Positions 35,999 through 43,649 of a stretch of DNA of 64,000 bases are shown here, piece by piece. The DNA is from Pseudoalteromonas caenipelagi (GTDB lineage Bacteria; Pseudomonadota; Gammaproteobacteria; Enterobacterales; Alteromonadaceae). Below the pieces are notes generated by a model that was not told the origin of the DNA, did no database searches, and saw only the letters and a list, made by a program, of their open reading frames with translations. Position 1 is the first letter of the stretch, and each line of letters opens with the position of its first letter. The translations under genes and the position numbers were made by a program. Where the stretch lies: assembly GCF_013140855.1 (NCBI RefSeq), contig NZ_JABBPG010000002.1, forward strand, positions 186,001 to 250,000, given 5' to 3'.

Positions 35999-36027
35999 AT
36001 AATACATCTATGTATATTTAATGTAAA
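35999..36027 (-). promoter_or_regulatory. sigma-70-type promoter for the RNA upstream of nudB
   Basis: On the minus strand, -35 TTTACA (36027-36022, 5 of 6), a 17-bp spacer, and -10 TATTAT (36004-35999, 5 of 6). Predicted start of transcription is near 35992. Confidence 0.7.
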
Positions 36028-36119
36028 CATTAAGGTTGAAATAATTTAAAAATATTTAACATGCAATGTGGTTAAAGGGACGTTGTTGCTTTTACAGAAA
36101 CTGAGTTGTAATAATTAGT

Positions 36120-36450
36120 CTCCATTTTTAATCCATATTTGTACGCTAGATTGATGCAACGCAATGACTTTTTATTAGCAAAGCTGTTGCAAATCCAATG
36201 CTCATGGACGAGCGCTTTAAGCACAGAAGTTGTAGCGCCTTTGGCTCAACAAAATAGCGACATACCCCGCGTACATTCTTTCTATATTTGATTAAATTTT
36301 TGATGCCCCACATTGTATTGGCGTAAGGTGACTTTACAGGTGCACAAGTCTTTATCGCCAAACTCACATAGAATAACGATGTAATCTGGCTCTACCTTGT
36401 ATAAATACCAATCAAACTGCTGCAAAAAAACTTGAAAGATAAACAGGCCC
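36120..36450 (-). pseudogene. possible decayed protein-coding gene
   Basis: Minus-strand translation gives coding-like pieces in different frames. One runs from about 36450 to a stop at 36282-36284 (includes FDWYLYKVEPDYIVILCEFG). Another, after a frame change, covers about 36250-36125 (includes SVLKALVHEHWICNSF). No start with a ribosome binding site and no single intact frame exists. It looks like a gene broken by frameshifts; identity unknown and the call is tentative. Confidence 0.3.
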
Positions 36451-36757
36451 TAATGCGCACAATCTGTGATCGTAAAGCGCACCATGCGCGACTCAAAATA
36501 TTTTCAAAATGTTAGATGACATGACTTTGCAGAGCCAATTTAACTACACTGTTGATAAAACCAAAACGCTCTAATTTGCGCGCTCTTTAGTTTTACTCGC
36601 TTGTACCTTTTCTTTCTGAAGGTTGTAAGTAACTGAAATTGTGAATTAATTTTTTTGTAATCTCATGTAATGTCCCAATTAAGGGCTTAGCTCTACACTG
36701 TTAAAGTTCATTGATAAGAATGATTAAATTTACAATTTGACAAAACAGGAGAGCACC
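36451..36757. other. upstream region of the NWIAIG/glycosidase pair, nothing further seen
   Basis: About 300 bp of AT-rich sequence without a supported gene. It probably carries the promoter of the 36758 gene; no clear -35/-10 pair could be picked. Confidence 0.4.
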
Positions 36758-37012
36758 ATGGAAAAAATTACCACCTCGGGTAGCCAAGTAAAATCGAATA
36801 TTGATGACTTAATTATTCCATTTGGCGGCGGTAACCCTTCACCTTATTCAATACCGCCAGTGGTTGTTTTTAGTCCTGCAGGGCCAAGAGACGATGATAA
36901 CCCGCATAATGATGTACCAGTGATCACCTCAGTTACCAAAGACCACTTTGTTATCAAGTCGACCAACTGGGGCCTAAGCTATGTGATGAATTGGATAGCA
37001 ATTGGAGAGTAA
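36758..37012 (+). CDS. small protein with H-type-lectin-like C-terminal motif, partner of the glycosidase
   Basis: ATG 36758 follows AGGAG with 7-nt spacing, preferred over an in-frame start at 36737. The 84-residue protein has no signal peptide. It has a Gly/Pro-rich middle (PFGGGNPSPYSIPP) and a C-terminal beta stretch, VITSVTKDHFVIKSTNW...MNWIAIGE. The pattern 'T..gF.i......i.WiAiG' is typical of H-type lectin and tail-fibre-like binding domains, so sugar binding is a reasonable guess. It is 102 nt upstream of the glycosidase on the same strand. Confidence 0.65.
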   Translation: MEKITTSGSQVKSNIDDLIIPFGGGNPSPYSIPPVVVFSPAGPRDDDNPHNDVPVITSVTKDHFVIKSTNWGLSYVMNWIAIGE

Positions 37013-37019
37013 TGCTATT

Positions 37020-37043
37020 TAACCTCAGCTTTGGATAAGCAAA
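37020..37043 (+). repeat. 24-bp direct repeat, copy 2
   Basis: Second copy of the repeat at 35107-35130 (22 of 24 identical, same orientation), between the small protein gene and the glycosidase gene. Confidence 0.6.
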
Positions 37044-37114
37044 CTGTTTAACAGCGCAAACACTTATTTATTGGTTCAGCGAGGTTTGCGCGCCAAAGTA
37101 ATTAAGGATGACTT

Positions 37115-38323
37115 ATGTCTAACGTTTTTGAACACTTACCTCAACCACTGAATGGTATTAATTGGGAGCCCAGTCCTTCGGATTATAATAAGGTACCAGC
37201 ACCACCAGAGTACGGTGATACTGACTTTGCCAATGAAGACTTTAAATATTTATGGGGCCCAGGAGATAGCACAACAAAAGGTAGGGACGACTTAAAACAC
37301 ATTGCTGATATGGGTTTTAACACAGTCAAAATGTATAACTGGAGTGTGCCCGCGCCATCAGGCTATTGGCAACGAGATCACAGCACCTTTTTGAGTTATG
37401 CAAAACAATGCGGGCTAAAAGTGATTGTGCCTATTAGCAACTACTTTACGGGCATGGCGTATAACATCAGAAAGAGCAATGGTAATGGCGGTGGCCCTAG
37501 TACGGGCTCGGGCACTAATAAAGTGACGGATACAACGCTCAAGCAGTGGATAACAGCGATAGTGACCGAGGTTTACGGCACTGACAAAGACCCAAGTCCT
37601 GTTGTAATGTGGGCAATAGGCAACGAGTTCGATAACTCTAATTTGGGGACATTTGGTTATTGTGAAGCACAGGATATTGCAAAAATTGCCAGCTATATTC
37701 AAGAGGCAGAGCAATCACTTGGTGTGCCTAGCGGGCAAACTTTGCCATTCAGTAGCCCTGTAACAACGGCTTTAACTCCCATCAACTCGTCCATCAGTGC
37801 GAAAGCGCCATACAATACCTTGATGGGGGGCTGTGCAACCCAAGCGTTGTTAACAGCATTCACAGCCGTGGGATTGAGCGATCGCTTTATTGCATCAATT
37901 AATTCTTATCAAACAGGCTCGCAGTTAAAAGACTATTACAAAGGCTTTGCGAAGGTTTTCTCTAGCTTAAAGTTTTACTATGGTGAACTGGGCTGGAGTG
38001 AAGGAATTGGCAGCGAAACCGAGCAAGCACAGAATGTGTACGACCAATTTAATACCACCATCCCTGAAGCGACAAGCTCAAGTTATTACTACGGCGCATG
38101 TTTGTTTGAGTTTTCTGACGAACTGTGGAAAGGGCCTGTTGGTAGCACAGAAACCAAGTTTGGTATTCAAACTTTTTCAACGGCAGCACCAACAAAGTTT
38201 GCAACTCAAGGCGATCACAGCCCAGTTTGGGGCGCAAAATACCCCATAGATAAATTTGTTAAACGCAAAGCTTACGCAAGCGTTGTAGCGGCATTGGCGA
38301 GCAAGCCCGATCCATCAAGCTAA
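37115..38323 (+). CDS. clan-A (TIM-barrel) glycoside hydrolase-like protein without signal peptide
   Basis: The 402-residue protein starts at ATG 37115 after AAGGATG. DDLKHIADMGFNTVKMYNWS is the early barrel strand seen in GH72/GH2/GH5-type enzymes. VVMWAIGNEFDNS carries the Asn-Glu pair with the likely acid/base Glu171. FYYGELGWSEG carries the likely nucleophile Glu291. The spacing fits clan GH-A retaining enzymes, perhaps beta-1,3-glucan-active. It has neither a signal peptide nor a carbohydrate-binding module, which is unusual for such an enzyme. Cytoplasmic action or non-classical release is possible. The small NWIAIG protein upstream may be its partner. Confidence 0.75.
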   Translation: MSNVFEHLPQPLNGINWEPSPSDYNKVPAPPEYGDTDFANEDFKYLWGPGDSTTKGRDDLKHIADMGFNTVKMYNWSVPAPSGYWQRDHSTFLSYAKQCGLKVIVPISNYFTGMAYNIRKSNGNGGGPSTGSGTNKVTDTTLKQWITAIVTEVYGTDKDPSPVVMWAIGNEFDNSNLGTFGYCEAQDIAKIASYIQEAEQSLGVPSGQTLPFSSPVTTALTPINSSISAKAPYNTLMGGCATQALLTAFTAVGLSDRFIASINSYQTGSQLKDYYKGFAKVFSSLKFYYGELGWSEGIGSETEQAQNVYDQFNTTIPEATSSSYYYGACLFEFSDELWKGPVGSTETKFGIQTFSTAAPTKFATQGDHSPVWGAKYPIDKFVKRKAYASVVAALASKPDPSS

Positions 38324-38387
38324 TCAATCTGGTTTAAAAGTTTTGCCAAGGAGCGATAAAAGCTTTACCAGGACGTTTAAAACCATG

Positions 38388-38415
38388 AGCAGCACATACC
38401 CATGTGCTGCTTTTT
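38388..38415 (+). terminator. strong terminator after glycosidase gene
   Basis: Perfect 10-bp stem AGCAGCACAT-ACCC-ATGTGCTGCT followed by TTTTATT, 65 nt after the stop. Confidence 0.9.
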
Positions 38416-38834
38416 ATTGCTGTAATGCACTGTAATCGATCCATAAAAACAGCTCGGTTACTATGTCTGGTTTGCTTTATTTTACGGCGAGTTTTCACTC
38501 GCAAGATTTACCTTTTATGTAAACGCAAAGTGAACTTTTTCCGTGTTTTTTGACGCAAATCACTATTAAATCTTTAAAACTTCATGCTAAGTTAAGGATG
38601 TTGTAATCGGCCAGTGAATATCACGAGCACTATAGTGCTTGAGTACTAGCATCTGTTGACAAGGGATATGCTTTAGCGCACCAGAGACATTTGCTTTACC
38701 TTCTTAGCAGCTTTTGTTTGTGTTGTGTACGTATCTTTTTAAAACTAAGGTATTTGTTTATTTTCAAAGCAATGGCTGGAACTTATATATGAAGTGAGTA
38801 AACGGGTATAAAAATAAATCAAGGTCCTGTGTAA
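38416..38834. other. AT-rich intergenic region before the 38835 gene
   Basis: About 420 bp with no supported gene, strongly AT-rich toward its end. It probably contains the promoter of the 38835 gene and may mark the left edge of an acquired segment. No terminal repeat was found. Confidence 0.4.
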
Positions 38835-40010
38835 ATGATGTATTTAATTTCGATTATAGTTGGTTTGATAGCGGGAGTAGCTTTAGCTACTTTTATTTGC
38901 AGTCATACTTCAGCGGCGAGAACAAGAGCGTTTTGGGGGATTATTGGGGCTGCTGGTTTCTTATCTGGAGCTGGCTTTCTTACCGAACTTGATGAAACAC
39001 TGACTTTTTTAAAGTTAAGTGAAAATATTAATTATTTGGTGTCTACCTTGTCAGTTATGATTGTTAGTTGCTATATAATGCTAAAATCAACGGTTCGAAG
39101 AGCTAATAAAATATTAAAGTACAGTGCTGGGATAACTAGCACTATTCTACACGATCCACCTATTAACTCTGTATATAAAAGCTATATTAAAGTTAAAGAT
39201 GAACTTGATGATGAAGTCTTAAAAGAAAGAGAGAGGTCACTTAATGCTCTCGAATATAGATTAGATGAAAAGCATAATAGATTAAAGGAGAAGGAGCAGT
39301 ACCTTTCTGATGTTAAAGAACAATTGAAGCTTACTAACGGTGATCACCCTGCCATAACTTTACCTCTGGGACAATCTATTTTAATAGATCAAGAGTTCTT
39401 AGAAGACATACCTGACTACTTTTCTAGAATAATCGCCTTTTTAGATAGCTCTAGTATGAAGTTTGAATTTTTGAGAAATGAATATAGTAACTCTTTGACA
39501 GAAGATGAGCATAAATATTTAATTTTGGACTCTTTAGAAATATTAGCTAGCGAGATCCAAAATAGGCTTTTTTCAGATCCTAGTGTGAGAGTACACTTTC
39601 GAGTCAATGACAAAGGTGAATATAAATGTATTGCATCCACACTATCATCCGAAAAGCCCTCCTCTGTTGTTAGCATACCGAAAAATGAAAAATCTATGAT
39701 AACCGCGGCATGTGAACAAGATGGCTTTATAGTTAAAAGCATTAATCTAGAGTACCACTATTCAACGCCTAACACTAAAAATGGTACTTGGAATGATTAC
39801 ATGACAGCAGTTTTTAAAGATTATTTTAATAAATATGGAGAACCAATGCTAACCTTAGGGGTGTCGGTTCAAAGTGCGAGGAAGCATAAGAATTTTATGT
39901 ATTTTCTTAGCCATATAAAATTCCATAAAATAGTATCCGAGTATTTAGATATTTTAAATCACGAGGTAGATTTGCGAGAATTTTTGAGCTCTTACTCTTT
40001 AGGTGAGTGA
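38835..40010 (+). CDS. unrecognised membrane/coiled-coil protein with possible GAF-like C-terminal domain
   Basis: The 391-residue protein has three N-terminal hydrophobic segments (about 3-22, 34-52, 64-84) and a charged coiled coil (about 128-170, rich in KERERSLNALEYRLDEKHN-type heptads). A soluble C-terminal domain of about 200 residues has an alternating beta/alpha pattern reminiscent of GAF domains; I cannot confirm that fold. Codon use is clearly more A/T-rich than in the genes on either side, suggesting recent acquisition. Such membrane-anchor plus sensor layouts occur in defence and signalling proteins, but no family motif is seen, so the role is unknown. Confidence 0.65.
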   Translation: MMYLISIIVGLIAGVALATFICSHTSAARTRAFWGIIGAAGFLSGAGFLTELDETLTFLKLSENINYLVSTLSVMIVSCYIMLKSTVRRANKILKYSAGITSTILHDPPINSVYKSYIKVKDELDDEVLKERERSLNALEYRLDEKHNRLKEKEQYLSDVKEQLKLTNGDHPAITLPLGQSILIDQEFLEDIPDYFSRIIAFLDSSSMKFEFLRNEYSNSLTEDEHKYLILDSLEILASEIQNRLFSDPSVRVHFRVNDKGEYKCIASTLSSEKPSSVVSIPKNEKSMITAACEQDGFIVKSINLEYHYSTPNTKNGTWNDYMTAVFKDYFNKYGEPMLTLGVSVQSARKHKNFMYFLSHIKFHKIVSEYLDILNHEVDLREFLSSYSLGE

Positions 40011-40045
40011 TGCTTTTAAAATGTTAGTTAGATAATAGCCCAATC

Positions 40046-41524
40046 TCAATCCACAACCATCAGTGCTCTATACGTATCATACGCAAATTGGTCGGTCATG
40101 CCGCTTACAAAGTCTTGCAGAAGGCGGCAGCGGTAGTAAAACTCAAAAATGGGGTTTTGTTGTTGTTCGTCGCTTAGCGCTTTTACGGTTTGTTGGTATA
40201 CCGCAACAAATTTGCCTGAGATGCGGTTGAGTAGGCGTACTTCTACTGGGTAGTCTTTGCTTTTGTTGATCACTTTTGCAAATTGTTCGGCGCTTAAATC
40301 CAGCAGGCGTTGGTATTCGCTTAAAATGCCTGAGGTGATCTTATAGCCTTGTAATTCAAGTTGCTCCACCTCTTTGTGATTAAATACATATTTAAAAGCT
40401 ACGTTTTTAAGGGCTTGGGTTATAGCAAATTGGTAGCTGTTGTCTTCAAGTAAGGCTTGATTAAAACTGCCGTGGTAGACAGACTCTAAATTATCAACAA
40501 AGCGCTGTGTGGCGTGCTTCACTAGCGGGTGGGTTAAGCTTACGCGCAGCCAAATAAAAAATTCATTGTTAAAATTGGCCGCATTGGCACTGGCTTTATC
40601 AAATGCGTATTGGCATTTTTGTGCAATAAAGTCGGCATACGGCTGTTGGCATTCTGGCAATGCTTTAAGCTGGCTTTGATATTCCTCGTTTAACACTTCT
40701 CTTAGCTTTTCAACACTAATTAAGCCCTTTTCTACCGCGTCTTCAATATCGGCTAGGCAATAAGAAATATCATCGGCCGCCTCCATAATGTACGACACTG
40801 GGTGCCTGTGCCCTAGGGTTATGTGCAATTTGTCGCACAGCGTATGCACAAATGTTTGCTCGCTAAAATAGTACCCGACCTTTTTTTGTAAATAGCTCAG
40901 TGGTTGAGTTTTATTTGGTTTGGGGTCGGTGCCACAGCGGGTATATTTTAAAATGCTGGCTGTTTGGCAATAGGTGAGGTTTAAGCCGCACAAAGTATGC
41001 ACAATGCGAATGGCTTGGGCGTTACCTTCAAAGTTACACACATCATACAAAAGCTTGTTGTCTAAAGCGCTCAGATTAGGCTGTTCATGTTGATAAAGCT
41101 GCGCCAGATTATCGGCGTAACTTGTGTGTTGTGACAAATAACGTTTAAACCAATCGTTAATTGCGGCCTCACCAAAATGGCCAAAGGCGGGGTTACCAAT
41201 ATCGTGCATTAGGCACGCCATTTCAACGAGGGTTTCGAGTGCAGCACCAAGCTCGGTGTGTAACTCGGGGGCCAACTGCCTGCGTTGTAGCTCTTTAGTA
41301 ATCGATTGGGCAATAAAGCGGCCGTTTTGTTGAACTTCAAGGGAGTGGGTTAATCGCGAGCGCACTGCGGCATTGCGTTCAAGCGGAAATACTTGTGTTT
41401 TTTGTTGTAAACGACGCAAGGCTGCGTTGTTAATGATGCGTCCTCGGTCACTTTCAAGGCTACCTTGTAGCGTTTTCATGGGGTTATGAGGGCGCAGTAA
41501 ATTAATTTTTGTATTGAAGTTCAT
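40046..41524 (-). CDS. dgt: deoxyguanosinetriphosphate triphosphohydrolase
   Basis: The 492-residue protein is close to the enterobacterial Dgt length. It has the opening LESDRGRIINNAALRRLQQKTQVF, RSRLTHSLEV with His60, and MACLMHDIGNPAFGHFGE with the HD pair at 107-108. A later part (HPVSYIMEAADDISYCLADIEDA) carries another metal ligand. Together these form the HD-domain dNTPase site. It splits dGTP to deoxyguanosine and triphosphate, controlling dNTP pools; in some hosts such enzymes also restrict phage. It is a single gene, convergent with 38835. Confidence 0.92.
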   Translation of the reverse strand: MNFNTKINLLRPHNPMKTLQGSLESDRGRIINNAALRRLQQKTQVFPLERNAAVRSRLTHSLEVQQNGRFIAQSITKELQRRQLAPELHTELGAALETLVEMACLMHDIGNPAFGHFGEAAINDWFKRYLSQHTSYADNLAQLYQHEQPNLSALDNKLLYDVCNFEGNAQAIRIVHTLCGLNLTYCQTASILKYTRCGTDPKPNKTQPLSYLQKKVGYYFSEQTFVHTLCDKLHITLGHRHPVSYIMEAADDISYCLADIEDAVEKGLISVEKLREVLNEEYQSQLKALPECQQPYADFIAQKCQYAFDKASANAANFNNEFFIWLRVSLTHPLVKHATQRFVDNLESVYHGSFNQALLEDNSYQFAITQALKNVAFKYVFNHKEVEQLELQGYKITSGILSEYQRLLDLSAEQFAKVINKSKDYPVEVRLLNRISGKFVAVYQQTVKALSDEQQQNPIFEFYYRCRLLQDFVSGMTDQFAYDTYRALMVVD

Positions 41525-41602
41525 ACGCGAGCTTAAAAAATCATCGTTTTTGCATTGTATGGGTTATGTGGTGGCTTGTAAATTTTATGTGATTTAATGA
41601 GC

Positions 41603-41722
41603 TCCTGAAACAAGTTCAGGATGACGGTGGGAATGCATGGCTATGGTTAGATCCTGAAACAAGTTCAGGATGACGGTGGGAATGCATGGCTATGGTTATA
41701 TCCTGAAACAACTTCAGGGTGC
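41603..41722 (+). repeat. 49-bp tandem repeat, 2.4 copies, containing REP-B palindromes
   Basis: Units start at 41603, 41652 and 41701. The first two are nearly identical and the third stops after about 22 bp. Each begins with TCCTGAAACAAGTTCAGGA (third copy changed) and ends with GGCTATGGTTA. The array lies upstream of the haem protein gene. Confidence 0.9.
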
Positions 41723-41810
41723 GCAGAGGGACGTTGTAACGTGCTGTAATTTACCTATTGAGACTTTAGGCACTATAGTTCACGGTGAAATACGTTATAA
41801 GGAAAGTATT

Positions 41811-43208
41811 ATGTTACCGTCAAAGTTTAAAACACAGGCGTTGAGCTTAGTTATCGCTTCCACTGCGCTGTGCTTATTAGCACCAGCAGCCCACGCATAC
41901 TCAAACGAAGTATGTAACCTTGAGCCAAGTTGGTTTGCAAGTCCAGTTCCTAACCCTAACGAAGGACCAAACAGTCCGTTTGCGTTTAAAGATGGCAAAG
42001 ACAATTCAAGCAATTGCGACTTTCATCAATGGTCTTGGAATAAGTTTTTATATTTAACGCAGTCGGCTAAAGCGCCGGGCGGACTGTTTATGTTTGGCGA
42101 AGGTTTTTGGCAAGTTGATAACGCGTTAAAGCCTTACTTTGAGCCGTGGAACGACCTACTTAACCCAACCGGTTTAAAGCCTACCAAGCACCTAATTTTA
42201 GAAGACTTTAATCAGGCAGGACGTGGCGACCCTATTATTTACAGCAAATATGGCGGTAAGTCGGTTTACTTTTCAATTCATGTAAACGATACCTTTATGA
42301 AATCAGCCATGGCGCATCCAACAGCTGACCCTAAAGCCGAGTTTGCGGTGGGCTCTGTCGAGATGAAAGTAGCCTGGATTGATGTCGAAGATCTACAACA
42401 AGTATACAGAGGTGTTGATTTATCAAAGCAATTTTATATTCGCAAAGCTGTTTATAAAACCGACAACAAGTATAGCGACCCAACTGATGTGGCTATGATT
42501 GGTATGCATGTGGTGGGGGTAGTTGAAGATCATCCTGAGTTTATTTGGGCGACGTTTGAGCACAAGTTAACCGCGCCAGATTATTATAAATCGGGCATGG
42601 AATTTCAAAAAAGCGAGGAATATTTACAGCAAGATAAAGTGGTGAGTACGAGTGATAACTACCTGCTTTATAAAGGGGGCACTGAAGTGCAAAATGCCCA
42701 CTTAAGCTATCCTGCAACTGAAAAACATACTAATTCTTTTCGTTTGTATCAATACGGCGTGCCCAATGGTTACCCATACACCAACAGCGCCGACCCAAGC
42801 CTAGGAGCACCGCAATCGCAGCAAGATCGTGATGTTGAAAACTACAAAAACATTGCGCGTTTAAATGGCGAAGTGACAACCAAATTGGCCCAATCTAACC
42901 CGGTATGGAGCAATTACTTTTACGCAGGCTCAGTTTGGCTAAGTACCTTAGGCTACAACTTTGATAACGGCATTAGCGGAGATATCGTTGGAAAAGACAG
43001 AAACGATAAATTACGTGGGTCTTTAGCGGTTGCCAATATGACCATGGAAACCTACACCCAAACATTCAGCAGCACCACGGGCACCAACCCGCAAATTAAG
43101 CCAGAAAACTGCTTTGCGTGCCATGGGACTAGTGAAGATCAGTCAACTATGCAAGTGAGCCACATTTATAATAACTACTTGCAGTGGGTAAAAACTGGTC
43201 AAAAATAG
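41811..43208 (+). CDS. secreted mono-haem c-type protein of unknown function
   Basis: ATG 41811 follows AAGGAAA and opens a signal peptide (MLPSKFKTQALSLVIAS...AHAYS). A longer in-frame start at 41670 would run through the tandem repeat and is rejected. The product is 465 residues. Near its C-terminus it has one CxxCH haem motif, CFACH (Cys434, Cys437, His438), inside ENCFACHGTSEDQS. The large N-terminal part is rich in Trp, Tyr and Asn, with no domain I recognise. It is probably a periplasmic electron carrier or redox enzyme. It stands alone. Confidence 0.75.
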   Translation: MLPSKFKTQALSLVIASTALCLLAPAAHAYSNEVCNLEPSWFASPVPNPNEGPNSPFAFKDGKDNSSNCDFHQWSWNKFLYLTQSAKAPGGLFMFGEGFWQVDNALKPYFEPWNDLLNPTGLKPTKHLILEDFNQAGRGDPIIYSKYGGKSVYFSIHVNDTFMKSAMAHPTADPKAEFAVGSVEMKVAWIDVEDLQQVYRGVDLSKQFYIRKAVYKTDNKYSDPTDVAMIGMHVVGVVEDHPEFIWATFEHKLTAPDYYKSGMEFQKSEEYLQQDKVVSTSDNYLLYKGGTEVQNAHLSYPATEKHTNSFRLYQYGVPNGYPYTNSADPSLGAPQSQQDRDVENYKNIARLNGEVTTKLAQSNPVWSNYFYAGSVWLSTLGYNFDNGISGDIVGKDRNDKLRGSLAVANMTMETYTQTFSSTTGTNPQIKPENCFACHGTSEDQSTMQVSHIYNNYLQWVKTGQK

Positions 43209-43649
43209 TTTTCTCCCAACAATTTAGTGGCACTGTTTCCCCAGCAGTGTCACTTTATTTATCTATTGTTACCTCTTTTCGTCATATCGTGTTGTTTCTT
43301 GTTCACTCTTATTTTGTTTTAGGGCCCAGTTGATGTTGGGAAGGTCCTGGCCTTCGTCAGGATGACAGGAGGGGTGAGTCTTAGCATTTATCGCGCAGGG
43401 TTATGTGCCGTTGCCTTGAACTTGTATTAGGGCCACGTTGATGTTGAGAAGATCCTGACCTTCGTCAGGATGACGGAGGGATGAGTCATAGCGTTCGTTA
43501 GAATGATGGAGGAGGATGGCAGCGGCTCAGCCATTTTTGTTATTCAATATATGACACTAATATGAAATGCTGATTTTTCATCTTTTGTTAATAAAAGTTT
43601 AATTTTTTATCTATAGTGTATTTACTCCAAAAAATACAAAGGATTAAAA
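43209..43649. repeat. intergenic region with two diverged ~108-bp units carrying REP-A palindromes
   Basis: Units beginning AGGGCC at 43321 and 43429 share the order AGGGCC..GTTGATGTTG.G, then a type A palindrome (TCCTGACCTTCGTCAGGATGAC type), then GAGGG.TGAGTC. The remaining sequence is AT-rich and holds the promoter of the 43650 gene. No gene seen. Confidence 0.7.

Noticed and set aside
36146-36367. Minus-strand 73-codon frame
   Set aside because: No ribosome binding site, and coding-like sequence at this place runs in other frames; treated as part of a decayed gene.
40046-41524. dgt next to an AT-rich unknown gene as a defence island
   Set aside because: dgt has the normal housekeeping length and composition; one unknown gene beside it is not enough to call a defence island.
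41670-41810. Upstream in-frame extension of the haem protein gene
   Set aside because: It would translate the tandem repeat and displace the signal peptide; ATG 41811 has a good ribosome binding site.
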